From positions 2,522,995 to 2,586,994 of the forward strand of contig NZ_CP126889.1 of assembly GCF_030246845.1 (NCBI RefSeq): a stretch of DNA of 64,000 bases, in the 5' to 3' direction. Origin of the DNA: Enhydrobacter sp. Its GTDB lineage: Bacteria; Pseudomonadota; Alphaproteobacteria; Reyranellales; Reyranellaceae. A program made the position numbers and the translations under genes. Below are positions 9,129 to 19,742 of the stretch, in pieces; position 1 is the stretch's first letter; each line of letters begins with the position of its first letter. The notes beneath the pieces are model-generated. The model saw only the letters and a program-made list of their open reading frames with translations, was not told the origin of the DNA and did no database searches.

Positions 9129-10961
9129 ATGAGCGCGCTTTCGCGTCCTTTGCGCCGCCTGCCCTCGACCCTCGTCAATCGCATTGCCGCGGGCGAGGTG
9201 GTGGAGCGGCCGGCCAGTGCCGTGAAGGAGCTGGTCGAGAACGCGATAGATGCCGGCGCGCGCCGGATCGCCGTCGTCCTGAAGGACGGCGGCCGCAGCT
9301 TCATCTCCGTGGCCGACGACGGCGTCGGCATGTCGCCCGGGGAGCTGCAGCTCGCGGTCGAGCGCCATTGCACGTCGAAGCTGCCCGACGACGACCTCGA
9401 CGGCATCCGCACGCTCGGCTTCCGCGGCGAGGCGTTGCCCTCGATCGCCTCCGTGAGCCGTTTCACCATCACCTCGCGGCCGGCCGGCGCCGACACCGCC
9501 TGGAGCCTCGACATCGAGGGCGGCGTGAAGCGCGCGCCGCGGCCGGCGGCGCATCCGGCGGGCACGCGGGTGGAGGTGCGCGACCTTTTCTTCGCGACGC
9601 CTGCCCGGCTCAAGTTCCTGAAGGAGCCGCGCAGCGAGACGGGCCATGTCGCCGACGCCATGCGGCGGCTCGCCATGGCGCATCCCTGGATCGCCTTCCG
9701 TCTCGAAAGCGAGGACCGCACGCTGTTCGACCTGCCGGCCGCCGACCCGTCGCTGCTCGAGACGGCGGACGCCGCGCGGCTGGCGCGACTGGCGGCGATC
9801 ATGGGCCGCGAGTTCGCCGACAACGCGCTCACGATCGACGCCAATCGCGAAGGCTTTCGGCTCACGGGCTTCGCCGGCCTGCCGACGCTGAACCGCCCGA
9901 CGACCCAGCACCAGTATCTTTTCGTCAACGGCCGGCCGGTGCGCGACAAGCTCCTGGCTGGTGCGGTGCGCGGTGCCTATCAGGACTTCCTGGCGCGCGA
10001 CCGCAATCCGATGGTGGCGTTGTTCCTCGAGGCGCCGACCGGCATGGTCGATGTCAACGTCCATCCGGCCAAGACGGAGGTGCGGTTCCGCGATGCCGGG
10101 ATCGTGCGCGGCCTGATCGTGGGGGCCTTGCGCACGGCGCTCTCGGCGGCCGGCCATCGCGCCAGCACCACCGTCGCCGAGGCCGCCCTCGGCGCCTTTC
10201 GTCCGCACACGGGCCAGGCGATGGCGCTGCCGCTGGGACGCAATCCCGGCAACGGATATTCCTGGTCGGCGCCGCCGCGTGGTCTGGCCGAAGCTGCAGC
10301 CGCATTCATGGCGCCCTTCACCGAACCGTCGGCGCGAGTCGACACACCGTCGTCCGAGACCGCCAATGGTAACGGCGGCGCCTATCCGCTGGGCGTGGCG
10401 CGCGCACAGCTGCACGAGACCTATATCGTGGCGCAGACCGAGCAGGGCGTGGTGATCGTCGACCAGCATGCCGCGCACGAGCGGCTCCTGCACGAGAAGC
10501 TCAAGACCCAGCTCGAGACCGACGGGGTGAAACGCCAGGCGTTGCTGCTGCCCGAGGTCGTGGACGTGGGCGAGGATGGAGCGCACCGTCTCGCCCAGCG
10601 TGCCGCCGAGCTTGCCGAGCTGGGGCTGGTGCTGGAACCGTTCGGGCTGGGCGCCGTCGTCGTGCGCGAGACGCCGGCGCTGCTGGGCGAGGCCGACATC
10701 CAGGGCCTGGTGCGCGACCTCGCCGACGAGCTGGCCGAGCTCGGCGATCATCTATCGCTCAGGGAGAAGGTCGAGGAGGTGTGCGGCACGCTTGCCTGTC
10801 ACACCTCGGTGCGTGCGGGACGGCGCCTGACGGTCGAGGAGATGAACGCGCTGCTGCGGCAAATGGAGGCGACGCCGCATTCGGGGCAGTGCAATCACGG
10901 CCGGCCGACCTATGTCGAACTCAAGCTGGCCGACATCGAGCGGCTGTTCGGACGACGATGA
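9129..10961 (+). CDS. mutL: DNA mismatch repair protein MutL
   Basis: 610 residues. The N-terminal GHKL ATPase motifs are ENAIDAGA (catalytic Glu), DDGVGM and [15 protein letters not shown], followed by the ATPARLKFL lid. The C-terminal domain has [12 protein letters not shown], an exact match to the metal-binding DQHA(X)2E(X)4E motif, then GQCNHGRP. This implies a nicking-competent MutL, as expected in bacteria without MutH. A middle linker of about 100 residues is variable. The stop overlaps the next start by four bases. Confidence 0.97.
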   Translation: MSALSRPLRRLPSTLVNRIAAGEVVERPASAVKELVENAIDAGARRIAVVLKDGGRSFISVADDGVGMSPGELQLAVERHCTSKLPDDDLDGIRTLGFRGEALPSIASVSRFTITSRPAGADTAWSLDIEGGVKRAPRPAAHPAGTRVEVRDLFFATPARLKFLKEPRSETGHVADAMRRLAMAHPWIAFRLESEDRTLFDLPAADPSLLETADAARLARLAAIMGREFADNALTIDANREGFRLTGFAGLPTLNRPTTQHQYLFVNGRPVRDKLLAGAVRGAYQDFLARDRNPMVALFLEAPTGMVDVNVHPAKTEVRFRDAGIVRGLIVGALRTALSAAGHRASTTVAEAALGAFRPHTGQAMALPLGRNPGNGYSWSAPPRGLAEAAAAFMAPFTEPSARVDTPSSETANGNGGAYPLGVARAQLHETYIVAQTEQGVVIVDQHAAHERLLHEKLKTQLETDGVKRQALLLPEVVDVGEDGAHRLAQRAAELAELGLVLEPFGLGAVVVRETPALLGEADIQGLVRDLADELAELGDHLSLREKVEEVCGTLACHTSVRAGRRLTVEEMNALLRQMEATPHSGQCNHGRPTYVELKLADIERLFGRR

Positions 10962-11371
10962 ACAAGACTTGGCCGCTGCTGCTCCTCCTTGCCTCGACTG
11001 CCATTGTCCATGCCCAGCCTGCCAATCCGCTCGACGGGACGTGGCGCGGCCGCAGCGATGGCGGCTCGTGCAACGCTCCGCTCGACTATGCGATCACCAT
11101 CGAGGACGGCTTCGTCGATGGCACCGCCTTCGACACGACCGCGCACGGGCCCGTTCCCAACCTCAGGAAGGCGCCGCCACCGCCGCCCGGCCCCGGGCTC
11201 TGGCAGATTCACGGCATGGCCAAATCGGCCTCGTTCCGGTTGCTCGCCGTTGCCTCCGTGAAGCACGGCGACCGGCGCACAGAGCGCCTGAACGCGACCG
11301 CGCAGGCTGGCGTGCTTGTCGTCACCGAGGACGGCGGCTGCGGCCGCACGGCGCGGCTCGAGCGCAAGTAG
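10958..11371 (+). CDS. Small secreted protein of unknown function
   Basis: 137 residues beginning with a clear Sec signal peptide (cleavage probably after IVHA). The mature part starts with a [16 protein letters not shown] segment and contains two cysteines (in GSCN and GGCGR) that could form a disulfide, plus a run of five prolines. I do not recognise a named family. It overlaps the mutL stop as ATGA and ends 5 bases before the convergent MATE gene. Confidence 0.7.
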   Translation: MNKTWPLLLLLASTAIVHAQPANPLDGTWRGRSDGGSCNAPLDYAITIEDGFVDGTAFDTTAHGPVPNLRKAPPPPPGPGLWQIHGMAKSASFRLLAVASVKHGDRRTERLNATAQAGVLVVTEDGGCGRTARLERK

Positions 11372-11376
11372 GACCG

Positions 11377-12777
11377 TCAGGCGGCGCACGCGAGCAATCC
11401 CAGCCGATCGCGGCGAAGCCATCGCGTCAGCAGCAGGATCGCCACTGTCGTCAGTCCCGCCGCAAGACCGATCCAGATGCCGATGCCCTGCAACTCGACG
11501 ACGAAGGCAAGGACCACGCCCACGACCAGTCCGATGCCCCAGTAGCCCAGGGCGGCATAGATCATCGGCATGCGGGTGTCGTGCAGGCCGCGCAGCACGC
11601 CGGCGGCTACCGCCTGGCCGCCGTCGACAAGCTGGAACAGGGCAGCGAGGGCGAGAAAGGACACGGCGAGCCGGGCGACAGGGGCGTTGCTCGGCAGGTC
11701 GAGATCCAGGAAGGCGCCGATCAGCAGGCGCGGCATCGTGACCATGACGAGCGCCGCCATGGTCATGAAGCTGGTGCCCATGGCCAGCGCCGTCCAGCCG
11801 GCACGGCGGACACCGTCTGCGTCCTTCGCGCCGAAGGCGCGGCCGACGCGCACCGTGGCGGCCTGGCTCAGCCCCAGCGGCACCATGAAGGAGAGCGAGG
11901 CGATCTGCAGCGCGATCGAATGGGCCGCGATCGACTCCTCGCCGATCAGGCCCATCAGGAAGGTCGAAGCATTGAAGACGGCGACCTCGAACACCAGCGT
12001 GGCGCCGATCGGCATGCCGAGCCGCCACAGCTCGACGAAGCGCGGCCAGTCGGCGCGCCAGAACCGGCCGAAAAGACGATAGCGGCGGAACTTGCGGTCG
12101 AGCGAGATCACGATCGCCAGGGTTGCGAACATGAAGAGGTCGGCAAGCGTCGTGGCGATGCCGGCGCCGACGAGTCCGAGGCGGGGCAGGCCGAGATGGC
12201 CGAAGATCAGGCCCCAGGCGGTGAAGGCGTTGACCGCCACCCCGGCAACGCCGATCACCAGCCCCCACTGCGGCCGCTGCAGCGCCGAGATGAACGACCG
12301 CAGCACCAGGTAGAAGAAGAAAGGCAGGACCGACCACTGCAGGGTCCGCACATAGTCGCCGGCCTGGAGCGCAAGGTCGGGCCGCTGGCCCATCGCCAGC
12401 AGGATCGTCTCGCTATGCCAGAGGACGATCCAGATCGGCACGGCGATCACCACGGCCGCCCACATGCCCTGGCGCACGGTGCGGCGTACATCGCGCACCG
12501 AATGGCTTTTGCGCCCGAGCTCGCGAGCGATCATGGGTGCGGTGGCCGTGGTCAGGCCGAGCCCGAACATCGTGGTGGCGAAGTAGAGGTTCGACCCCAA
12601 CGCACCGGCGGCGAGCGCATCGGGACCGAGCTGGCCCATCAGCAGCACGTCCGTGGTCGTCATCGCCGTCTGCGCGAGATTCGTCAGGATCAGCGGCCAG
12701 GCGAGCACGATCGTGGCACGCGCTTCCGCGCTCCACGCTTGCCATCTGCTTGCTGTGATCGCGCCGACGCCGTTCAT
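11377..12777 (-). CDS. MATE-family multidrug/cation antiporter
   Basis: 466 residues with about 12 hydrophobic segments in two homologous halves, the layout of NorM-type MATE exporters. The first half has the MTTTDVLLMGQLGPDALAA segment typical of the family, and the repeat GVAGVAVNAFTAWGLIFG is present. It would export cationic compounds using a sodium or proton gradient. It is convergent with the mutL operon, with almost no gap. The substrate cannot be told from sequence. Confidence 0.9.
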   Translation of the reverse strand: MNGVGAITASRWQAWSAEARATIVLAWPLILTNLAQTAMTTTDVLLMGQLGPDALAAGALGSNLYFATTMFGLGLTTATAPMIARELGRKSHSVRDVRRTVRQGMWAAVVIAVPIWIVLWHSETILLAMGQRPDLALQAGDYVRTLQWSVLPFFFYLVLRSFISALQRPQWGLVIGVAGVAVNAFTAWGLIFGHLGLPRLGLVGAGIATTLADLFMFATLAIVISLDRKFRRYRLFGRFWRADWPRFVELWRLGMPIGATLVFEVAVFNASTFLMGLIGEESIAAHSIALQIASLSFMVPLGLSQAATVRVGRAFGAKDADGVRRAGWTALAMGTSFMTMAALVMVTMPRLLIGAFLDLDLPSNAPVARLAVSFLALAALFQLVDGGQAVAAGVLRGLHDTRMPMIYAALGYWGIGLVVGVVLAFVVELQGIGIWIGLAAGLTTVAILLLTRWLRRDRLGLLACAA

Positions 12778-12829
12778 CGCGCGCTTTTAGCCGGTGTCCT
12801 CCGGCGAGGCGAAGCAATCCTGCCCGGCG

Positions 12830-13447
12830 TCAGACGCAGGCCTCGCAGGCGATGCGCTCCTCGTCGCCTGCGGTCAATCGGAAGAAGGCATCCTGCGGTT
12901 TCTCCAGGACGAACATGGCCTTGGCATCGAGGCCAAGATTGATGCCGCGCAGCACGGCACCACTCACGCCATGACCGACGATGACCGTGCGCATGCGTGA
13001 CGCGACGATGTCGGCCAGCACGGCCGCCGACCGCCGCCGCAACTCGAAATGCGTCTCGCCGCCGGGTGGACAGAAACCGTGCGGATCGGCCCGCCAGTCG
13101 GCCAGCGCACCGGGACGATGAACCTCGATCTCCTTCCAGGAGAAGCCTTCCCAGTCGCCGTAGCTGAGCTCGGCGAGCCGCCGGTCGTCGCGCCACTCGT
13201 CGGGGTCGAGGCCGAGCTCGCGTCCGACGATCAAGGAAGTCTCGCGCGCCCGTCCGAGCGGACTTCTGAGGAAGATCGTCGGGCCGGGCTCGCGCGCCAG
13301 CTCGCCGGCGAGGGCGCGGCCCATCGCCCGCGCCTGGGCTCGGCCGCGCACGGTGAGGTCGGAGTTGCGGGTGCCCTGCATGCGCCGCTCGAGGTTCCAG
13401 GCGGTCTCGCCGTGGCGCAGCACGTAGAGGGGACGGTCGAGCTTCAT
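12830..13447 (-). CDS. Histidine phosphatase family protein
   Basis: 205 residues. The phosphohistidine motif LRHGETAWN is near the N-terminus, followed by the phosphate-binding RSPLGRARET, the acidic LSYGDWEG and the second histidine in VIVGHGVSG. This is the CobC/GpmB-like branch of the histidine phosphatase superfamily. The physiological substrate is not evident. It is the last gene of a four-gene reverse operon and its ATG overlaps the rsmD stop by four bases. Confidence 0.9.
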   Translation of the reverse strand: MKLDRPLYVLRHGETAWNLERRMQGTRNSDLTVRGRAQARAMGRALAGELAREPGPTIFLRSPLGRARETSLIVGRELGLDPDEWRDDRRLAELSYGDWEGFSWKEIEVHRPGALADWRADPHGFCPPGGETHFELRRRSAAVLADIVASRMRTVIVGHGVSGAVLRGINLGLDAKAMFVLEKPQDAFFRLTAGDEERIACEACV

Positions 13448-14013
13448 GACGCGTAGCGCAGGATCACGATCTTGGCCGCACCATAGCGCCTCTCGTCGAG
13501 GGCTTCGAATCGTGGCGGCGGCGGCAGATCCTCGGCACGGGCAAGCTCGATCGTGGCAATGGCGCCCGGCTGCAGCCAACCGGCGGCGGCCAGCGCCACG
13601 AGTGCCGACGCCGCGAGGCCGGACCGGTAGGGCGGATCGAGGAAGACCAGATCGCAGGCTTCGCGTGCGGGCGGCGGGCGGGTCGCATCGGCGCGCACGA
13701 CCCTGGCTGTCGCTGTCTCGCCGAGCTTGCGCAGATTGTCGCCGATCAGCTTGATCGCTGTGGCATCGCTGTCGAGGAACGTGGCATGCGCGGCGCCGCG
13801 CGACAGCGCTTCCAGGCCGAGTGCGCCGGAGCCCGCAAAGGCGTCGAGCACGCGGGCGTCGATCAGAGGCGATGTGCCATCCGGGCGCCAGTTGGCATGG
13901 GTCAGGATGTTGAACAGCGCCTCGCGCGCCCGATTGGAGGTCGGCCGCGTCGTCGTGCCTTCGGGCGTGGCGATGGTGCGGCCACGGTGCTTGCCGCCGA
14001 CGATCCTGAGCAT
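13444..14013 (-). CDS. rsmD: 16S rRNA (guanine966-N2)-methyltransferase
   Basis: 189 residues, normal for RsmD. It opens with LRIVGGKHRGRTIATPEG, characteristic of the family. The SAM-binding motif is DAFAGSGALGLEALSRGA and the catalytic motif IV is FLDPPYRSG. It methylates G966 of 16S rRNA on the 30S subunit. It overlaps both neighbours by ATGA, linking it to the pseudouridine synthase upstream, another ribosomal RNA modifier. Confidence 0.95.
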   Translation of the reverse strand: MLRIVGGKHRGRTIATPEGTTTRPTSNRAREALFNILTHANWRPDGTSPLIDARVLDAFAGSGALGLEALSRGAAHATFLDSDATAIKLIGDNLRKLGETATARVVRADATRPPPAREACDLVFLDPPYRSGLAASALVALAAAGWLQPGAIATIELARAEDLPPPPRFEALDERRYGAAKIVILRYAS

Positions 14014-14798
14014 CAGCGGTGCGGACGTTTCGGCTGGCGCGCCCGCGGCCGGGGCTTTGCCCAGCCTGGTTTGCGCGGCACTTTGAGCCCCAGGAGATTG
14101 TCGAGCGCCTGCGACGGAATCTCCTCGACCGCGCCGCGCGCCAGCTCGCCGAGATAGAACGGTCCGAAGGCGACACGGATCAGCCGCACCACCGGCAGGT
14201 CGAGATGGGCGAGCACACGGCGCACCTCGCGGTTCTTGCCTTCCGTGAGCGCGATATCGAGCCAGGCGTTGGTGCGCTGCTGGCGCTCGAGCCGTGCCTC
14301 GATCGCGCCGTAGCGCACGCCTTCGATGGTGATGCCGCGGGCAAGCTCGGCGAGTCGCGCCTCGTCGACGGCGCCGTGCACGCGCGCACGATAGCGCCGG
14401 GTCCAGCCATTGGCCGGCAGCTCCAGCCGGCGCGCGAGCCCGCCGTCGTTGGTGAGGAGCAGCAGGCCCTCCGACATGAAGTCCAGCCGGCCGACCGTCA
14501 CGACGCGCGGCATCCCCTTGGGCAGCGAGTCGAAGATGGTGCGCCGTCCCTCGGGATCGCGCACTGTCACGAGCTCACCGGGGGGCTTGTGATAGCGCCA
14601 GAGCCGCGGCCGGTCGGCCTCCGGCAGCGGCCTGCCGTCGACCTCGATGCGGCTGGCGTCCGTGACGACGAAAGCCGGCGTCTGCAGCACCTCGCCGTCG
14701 ACCTTGACGCGGCCGGCCGCGATCCAGCGCTCGGCATCGCGGCGCGAGCAGAGTCCGGCGCGGGCGAGGCGCTTGGCGATGCGCTCGGGTTCGCTCAC
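14013..14798 (-). CDS. RluB/RsuA-family pseudouridine synthase
   Basis: 261 residues. An N-terminal S4 RNA-binding domain ([17 protein letters not shown]) is followed by the synthase domain with the catalytic aspartate motif [18 protein letters not shown] and the EGKNREVRR segment. This fits the RsuA/RluB/RluE/RluF group that isomerises uridines in rRNA; RluB (23S U2605) is the most likely member but is not proven. The GTG at 14798 overlaps the preceding stop as GTGA. The C-terminal tail is basic ([12 protein letters not shown]). Confidence 0.9.
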   Translation of the reverse strand: MSEPERIAKRLARAGLCSRRDAERWIAAGRVKVDGEVLQTPAFVVTDASRIEVDGRPLPEADRPRLWRYHKPPGELVTVRDPEGRRTIFDSLPKGMPRVVTVGRLDFMSEGLLLLTNDGGLARRLELPANGWTRRYRARVHGAVDEARLAELARGITIEGVRYGAIEARLERQQRTNAWLDIALTEGKNREVRRVLAHLDLPVVRLIRVAFGPFYLGELARGAVEEIPSQALDNLLGLKVPRKPGWAKPRPRARQPKRPHR

Positions 14799-15511
14799 TT
14801 GGCGGCCGCCGCCCCCAGGAAGGCGCGAAAGAGCCTGGCGTCGCCTTCGGAGATCAGGAACTCGGGATGCCACTGCACGCCGATGCAGAAGCGGTAGGCC
14901 GGCGCCTCGATGCCCTCGATGACGCCGTCCGCGGCGGTCGCGTTGACGACGACGCCCTGCGGCGCATCGGCTGCGGCCTGATGGTGCGCGCTGTTCACGG
15001 CAAGCTCGTCGGCGCCGACGATGGCGTGGAGCCGGGTGCCCCGCGCGACCTTCACCGTGTGACCCGGTTCGTCGCGCGGATTGGGCTGCTCGTGCGCCAG
15101 CGCATCGGCGATCGCATCCGGGATATGCTGGATCAGCTTGCCGCCCAGCACGACATGCAGGAGCTGCTGCCCACCGCAGATGCCCAGCACCGGCTTGTCG
15201 CGATCGAGTGCGCCCCTGGTGACGGCGAACTCGAAAGCGGTGCGGCGGTCCTTGGTGACGACCGTGGCGTGGCGATCGCCGCCGCCATAGTAGGAAGGAT
15301 CGACGTCGAAGGCGCCGCCGGTCACGACCAGCGCATCGATCCGCTCGAGATAGTCGCCGACACGATCCGGCTCGTGCGGCAGCGCCACCGGCAGGCCGCC
15401 CGCCGCGTCGATGGCGTCGAGATAGTTCTGGCGCAGCGCATACCAGGGAAACCTGGAGTAACCGCCGGGCTTTTCCGCATCCAGCGTGACTCCGATCAGG
15501 GGGCGAGGCAT
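14795..15511 (-). CDS. Peptidase C26 / gamma-glutamyl-GABA hydrolase-like amidotransferase
   Basis: 238 residues of the class I glutamine amidotransferase-like fold. The nucleophile elbow is LGICGGQQ (catalytic Cys) and the His/Glu pair is in GVQWHPEF. The N-terminus PLIGVTLD and the [14 protein letters not shown] segment match the PuuD/YvdE group, which hydrolyses gamma-glutamyl amides such as gamma-glutamyl-GABA. No putrescine-pathway genes are adjacent, so the substrate is uncertain. It is first in the reverse operon with rluB-like, rsmD and phosphatase genes. Confidence 0.87.
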   Translation of the reverse strand: MPRPLIGVTLDAEKPGGYSRFPWYALRQNYLDAIDAAGGLPVALPHEPDRVGDYLERIDALVVTGGAFDVDPSYYGGGDRHATVVTKDRRTAFEFAVTRGALDRDKPVLGICGGQQLLHVVLGGKLIQHIPDAIADALAHEQPNPRDEPGHTVKVARGTRLHAIVGADELAVNSAHHQAAADAPQGVVVNATAADGVIEGIEAPAYRFCIGVQWHPEFLISEGDARLFRAFLGAAAAK

Positions 15512-15532
15512 GAAAACGACGATACACCATCC

Positions 15533-15642
15533 ACCTCACCCTGAGGAGCGCCCGCAGGGCGCGTCTCGAAGGGTGGGCAACAAACACTGTGTCTGCTCGC
15601 ATGCTTCGAGACGGCCGCTACGCGGCCTCCTCAGCATGAGGT
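15533..15642. repeat. REP-like palindromic pair
   Basis: CCTCACCCTGAGGAG (from 15533) is mirrored by CTCCTCAGCATGAGG (ending near 15641), 13 of 15 bases complementary, with inner GCGTCTCGAAG and CTTCGAGACGGC arms. Each half also has its own small GC hairpin. This is the extragenic palindrome style widespread in alphaproteobacterial genomes. It fills the gap between the acyl-CoA dehydrogenase stop and the amidotransferase start. Confidence 0.7.
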
Positions 15643-15659
15643 CTTCTTTTTGGCGACGG

Positions 15660-16919
15660 CTAGGACGACACGATGTTCCGCGGCACGTCCTTGAACGGCT
15701 TGTTGGTGTCGACGCTGGGCTCCTTGGGCATCTTCAGCACGCGCTCGGAGATGATGTTGCGCTGGATCTCGTCGGTGCCGCCGGCGATCGAGGTGGCCGG
15801 CACGGAGACGAGGATCTCGGCGATCACGCCGTCCATCGGGCTGTCCGCGCCACTGAGCAGTGCGTCGGCGCCGCTGATATAGGTGTGCACGCGTGCCGCC
15901 TGCCGGGCGATGTGGCTCGAGACCAGCTTGCCGAGCGACCCTTCCGGTCCCTGCGGCCGGCCCTGCTCCTGCGCGGCGCGGGCGCGGCGCGCCGTCCATT
16001 CGGCCGACTTCGACATGATCAGGAGCTTGGCGATCTCCTGGCGGATCACCGGATCGTCGATCTTCCCGGTGGCCCTGGCGCGCTCCATGACCAGATCGAC
16101 GCGGCCGGCGCGCTGCGGATACCACTTGTAGGGCTCCATCGTGGTCGCGATCTCGGCCCGCTCCTCGTCGTAGATGCGGCCCTTGCGGTCGGAGCCGACG
16201 GCCCACGAACGCAATGCATCGGCGCCGCGACGCTCGTGCATCAGGGTCGTCGTCGCGACCGTCCAGCCGTCGCCCACGTCCGATACAAGGAACTCCGGCT
16301 CGACGATCGCGTCGGTGAAGAAGACCTGGTTGAACGAGGCATGGCCGTTCATCTGCTTCAGGGGATGCACCTGCACGCCGGGCTGCTTCATGTCGAGGAT
16401 GAAATAGGCGAGCCCCTTGTGCTTGGGCACATCCCAGTTGGCGCGCGCCAGCAGCAGCCCCCAATGCGCCTTGTGCGCCGAGGTCGTCCAGACCTTCTGA
16501 CCGTTGATGACCCACTTGTTGCCCTGGCGGTCGGCGCGCGTCACCGCGCCTGCCATGTCCGAGCCGCTGCCCGGCTCGCTGAAGAGCTGGCACCAGGTGT
16601 CCTCGCCGGTGAGGATGCGGCGCAGGAACTTCTCCTTATGCAGGTCGGTGCCGTGGGCGAGGATGGTCGCCGCCGCCAGCGTACGGATGCCCGCCTTGGC
16701 GACGCCGACAGCGCCGATGCGCGCGAACTCCTCGTCGACGATCGTGGTGAACTTCACCGGCAGATCGCGGCCGTACCACTGCCTGGGCCAGTGCGGTGCG
16801 CCCCAGCCGGAGTCGACCAGCTTGTTGCGCCATTCGACGAGGCCGTAATCGGGATTCCAGTTGGCCTCCAGCCAGGCACGCACGTCGCTGCGGACGCTCT
16901 CTTCGGTCGGTTCGCTCAT
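15660..16919 (-). CDS. Acyl-CoA dehydrogenase (large partner)
   Basis: 419 residues of the acyl-CoA dehydrogenase flavoprotein family. Visible are the FAD/substrate segment CQLFSEPGSGSDMAG, the VINGQKVWTTSAH beta-domain motif and the C-terminal SIAGGTDEIQRNIISERVL. The enzyme oxidises an acyl-CoA to the 2,3-enoyl-CoA, passing electrons to ETF. It follows a second dehydrogenase gene by 11 bases, an arrangement seen in heteromeric acyl-CoA dehydrogenases of sterol or branched side-chain degradation, but the substrate here is unknown. AGGAG precedes the ATG. Confidence 0.92.
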   Translation of the reverse strand: MSEPTEESVRSDVRAWLEANWNPDYGLVEWRNKLVDSGWGAPHWPRQWYGRDLPVKFTTIVDEEFARIGAVGVAKAGIRTLAAATILAHGTDLHKEKFLRRILTGEDTWCQLFSEPGSGSDMAGAVTRADRQGNKWVINGQKVWTTSAHKAHWGLLLARANWDVPKHKGLAYFILDMKQPGVQVHPLKQMNGHASFNQVFFTDAIVEPEFLVSDVGDGWTVATTTLMHERRGADALRSWAVGSDRKGRIYDEERAEIATTMEPYKWYPQRAGRVDLVMERARATGKIDDPVIRQEIAKLLIMSKSAEWTARRARAAQEQGRPQGPEGSLGKLVSSHIARQAARVHTYISGADALLSGADSPMDGVIAEILVSVPATSIAGGTDEIQRNIISERVLKMPKEPSVDTNKPFKDVPRNIVSS

Positions 16920-16930
16920 GGTCGGGCTCC

Positions 16931-18061
16931 TCAGTGCGTCCAGTGCTGCATCATCTTCTCTCGATGCTCATTGGCATCGCCGAACAGGATCTCGCTCGAC
17001 TTGGCGCGCTTGAACCAGAGATGCGTGTCGTTGTCCCACGTGAAGCCGATGCCGCCATGCATCTGCACGGCATGGATCGCTGTCTGCAGACAGGCCTCCG
17101 CGGCCGACGCCTTGGCGAGCGAGGCGAGGGCAGGCAGGTCGTCATCGCCCTCGTCCAGCGCGGCGGCGGCATAGTAGGCGGCCGACTTCGCCAGCTCGAC
17201 ATCGACCAGCATGTCGGCCGCCTTGTTCTTGGTGGTCTGGAAGGAGGCGATCGAGCGGCCGAACTGCATGCGCATCTTCACATAGGCAAGGGCGTCCTCG
17301 CGCAGCCGCTCGGCGCCGCCCACCATCTCGTTGGCGAGGCAGATCAGCGCCTGCTGCATCGTTGTCGCGAAGGGCGCGGCGGCGGCGCCTTCCGGGCCCA
17401 GGAGCCTCGCCTCGACCGACCGGAAAGTGAGGCGGGCGAGCTTGCGGGTCTCGTCCATCGTCTTCAGCGCCCGCCGTTCGAGGCCCGGTGTGGCGCCCTG
17501 GACGGTGAAGAGCGACAGCCCGTCATCGCCTTTGCTGCCCGGGCGGCGCGCCAGGACGACGACGAGGTCGGCCGTGTGGCCATCGAGAACGAAGCTCTTC
17601 GTGCCGTCGAGCCGATAGGCGCCGCCCGACGGCGCGGCTGTCATCGCGACGGCCGATGGCTCGTTGCTGCCGCCTTCCTCGGCGAAGGCGAGCGTCGCCG
17701 TCATCTCGCCGGAGGCGATCGGCGGCAGAAACGCGCGCTTCTGATCCTCCGTGCCGCCGTTCAGGATCGCGCTCGTGGCCAGAACGGCGGTTGAGAAATA
17801 GGGAGCGCAGAGCAGGCCACGGCCCATCTCCTCCAGCACGATGCCGAGCTCGGTGAAGCCGAAGCCCTGGCCGCCATAAGCCTCGGGAATGGCAAGCGCC
17901 GTCAGCCCCAGCTCCTGGTTGAGCCGCCGCCAGCCCTCGCGCTCGAAGCCCGCTTCGGTCGCCATCAGGCGCCGGACCTCCTTGGTGGGCGAGCGCGCTT
18001 CCAGCGCGCGCCTCAAACTGGCCCGGAACTCTTCCTGTTCCGGCGTGAAGCTGAACCGCAT
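16931..18061 (-). CDS. Acyl-CoA dehydrogenase (second partner)
   Basis: 376 residues starting RFSFTPEQEEFRASLRRAL, typical of the shorter subunit of paired acyl-CoA dehydrogenases. AIPEAYGGQGFGFTELG and the C-terminal QMHGGIGFTWDNDTHLWFKR are family motifs. The ATG at 18061 is preceded by AAGGAG with good spacing. It is the first gene of a two-gene operon with the dehydrogenase ending at 15660 and diverges from tadA across 39 bases. Confidence 0.9.
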   Translation of the reverse strand: MRFSFTPEQEEFRASLRRALEARSPTKEVRRLMATEAGFEREGWRRLNQELGLTALAIPEAYGGQGFGFTELGIVLEEMGRGLLCAPYFSTAVLATSAILNGGTEDQKRAFLPPIASGEMTATLAFAEEGGSNEPSAVAMTAAPSGGAYRLDGTKSFVLDGHTADLVVVLARRPGSKGDDGLSLFTVQGATPGLERRALKTMDETRKLARLTFRSVEARLLGPEGAAAAPFATTMQQALICLANEMVGGAERLREDALAYVKMRMQFGRSIASFQTTKNKAADMLVDVELAKSAAYYAAAALDEGDDDLPALASLAKASAAEACLQTAIHAVQMHGGIGFTWDNDTHLWFKRAKSSEILFGDANEHREKMMQHWTH

Positions 18062-18100
18062 GATTACTCCTTCCGGCCCGTTTGCGGTATTTTCCCCGAT

Positions 18101-18559
18101 ATGGTCGCAACGACAAGACTCTCGCCCATGGAGCGCGCGCTCCGCGAAGCGCATGCAGCCGCAGAGCGGGGCGAGGTGCCGGTGGGCGCGGTGATCGTGC
18201 GATCCGACGGCACGCTGCTCGCGGCGGCGGGTAACCGGACGGAGGCCGATCGCGATCCGACGGCGCACGCCGAGCTGCTTGCAATTCGCGCCGCCGCGGC
18301 CGCACTCGGCGCGCCGCGCCTGGTCGATTGCGATCTCTACGTCACGCTGGAGCCCTGTCCAATGTGCGCCCAGGCGATCTCCTTCGCGCGGCTGAGGCGC
18401 CTCTACTACGGCGCCTCCGATCCCAAGGGCGGCGGCGTGGAGCACGGGCCGCACCTTTTCAATCAGCCGACCTGCCATCACCGGCCGGAAGTCTATGGCG
18501 GCATCGGCGAGCGCGAGGCGGCGGCGCTGCTTCAGGCATTCTTCAGGGAGCGGCGATAG
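18101..18559 (+). CDS. tadA: tRNA adenosine(34) deaminase-like nucleoside deaminase
   Basis: 152 residues of the cytidine deaminase superfamily. The zinc site is HAEL (His and the proton-shuttle Glu) plus PCPMCA (two Cys). The N-terminal [10 protein letters not shown] and the C-terminal [14 protein letters not shown] match TadA, which converts A34 of tRNA-Arg(ACG) to inosine. Guanine deaminases share the fold, so assignment is not absolute. Start at 18101; ATG 18128 is an alternative. Its 3' end overlaps the convergent queG by 17 bases. Confidence 0.85.
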   Translation: MVATTRLSPMERALREAHAAAERGEVPVGAVIVRSDGTLLAAAGNRTEADRDPTAHAELLAIRAAAAALGAPRLVDCDLYVTLEPCPMCAQAISFARLRRLYYGASDPKGGGVEHGPHLFNQPTCHHRPEVYGGIGEREAAALLQAFFRERR

Positions 18560-19721
18560 GCATCGCCCATTCGCGTCGGACCGAGTCGTCCACCTCCTCG
18601 ATCGTGGCGCGCCGTCGCCGGAACTCGTCCGGGGCGAGGCGCGACAATGCCCATACGGCGGCGCCTCTCACCAATGGCGATGGATCGGCGAGCAGTCGGT
18701 CCACGGCGATGAGGGCTGTCTCTGCTGCATCGCTATTGCCCAGGGCGTAGGCGACATTGCGCAGGAACCGGTCGCGGCCAATGCGCTTGATCGCCGTACC
18801 GGCAAAGTGTTTGCGGAACGCGGCGTCGTCGAGGGCCGCGAGCTCGGCAAGCGACGGAGCGTCGAGGTCGGGACGCTGCCACAAAGAGTTTTCATGCGCC
18901 GTCCGCGCGAACTTGTTCCACGGACAGACCGCCAGGCAATCGTCACAGCCATAGATGCGGTTGCCGAGCAGCGGTCGCAGGTCGAGATCGATCGGCCCCT
19001 CGTGCTCGATCGTGAGATAGGAAATGCAGCGTCGCGCCTCCAATCGGTAGGGGGCCGGGAATGCCCCAGTCGGGCAGACATCGAGGCAAGCGTGGCACTG
19101 GCCGCAGTGGTCAGCCTCCGGGGCATCGACGGGAAGCTCGGCCGAGAGCAGCAACTCGCCCAGGAACAGCCAGGAGCCGAACCGGCGCGAGACGAGATTG
19201 GTGTGCTTGCCCTGCCAGCCGAGGCCGCTCGCCTGGGCGGCCGGCTTCTCCATCACCGGGGCCGTATCGACGAAGACCTTGATCTGATGTCGATAGGTGT
19301 CCCAGATGAAACGGCCGAGCGCCTTCAGCTTGCTCTTCACCACGTCGTGGTAGTCGCGGCCCTGGGCGTAGACGGAGATTGCGCCGCGTTCGGGTGCGGC
19401 CAGGGCCGCGCGCGGGTCGCGGCCCGGCGCATAGTTGAGGGCGAGCGATACCACCGTGCGCGCCTCGGGCCAGAGCGTCGCGGGATCGACACGCTGCTCG
19501 GAGCGCTCGGCAAGCCAGCCCATGTCGCCGTGGAAACCCTGTTCCACAAACGAGGCGAGATGCGCCAGGCGTTCGCGGCGGATCTCCGGCGCGAGAGAGG
19601 CAGGGGCGAAGCCCACGGCGTCGAAGCCGAGCCGCAACGCCTCGTTGCGGATGGCGTCGCGCAGCTCGATCGCAGTCGCGGGCCTGGGTGGACGCTTGGG
19701 AACAGGCGGCCGGCGGCTCAT
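18543..19721 (-). CDS. queG: Epoxyqueuosine reductase
   Basis: 392 residues. The two 4Fe-4S clusters of QueG are supplied by [16 protein letters not shown] and by [12 protein letters not shown] with a preceding [11 protein letters not shown] segment. A C-terminal HEAT-like part ([14 protein letters not shown]) also fits the family. It performs the last step of queuosine biosynthesis, reducing epoxyqueuosine in tRNA in a cobalamin-dependent reaction. ATG 19721 is preferred to GTG 19727 because GGGAGG directly precedes the latter. QueF is encoded 21 bases upstream. Confidence 0.95.
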   Translation of the reverse strand: MSRRPPVPKRPPRPATAIELRDAIRNEALRLGFDAVGFAPASLAPEIRRERLAHLASFVEQGFHGDMGWLAERSEQRVDPATLWPEARTVVSLALNYAPGRDPRAALAAPERGAISVYAQGRDYHDVVKSKLKALGRFIWDTYRHQIKVFVDTAPVMEKPAAQASGLGWQGKHTNLVSRRFGSWLFLGELLLSAELPVDAPEADHCGQCHACLDVCPTGAFPAPYRLEARRCISYLTIEHEGPIDLDLRPLLGNRIYGCDDCLAVCPWNKFARTAHENSLWQRPDLDAPSLAELAALDDAAFRKHFAGTAIKRIGRDRFLRNVAYALGNSDAAETALIAVDRLLADPSPLVRGAAVWALSRLAPDEFRRRRATIEEVDDSVRREWAMPIAAP

Positions 19722-19742
19722 CGCCACCCTCCCGTCATGGGC

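Noticed and set aside
7581..10751. 1,056-codon reverse open frame opposite the M16 and mutL genes
   Set aside because: The forward genes carry clear family motifs; the antisense frame is open only because stop codons are rare at this GC content.
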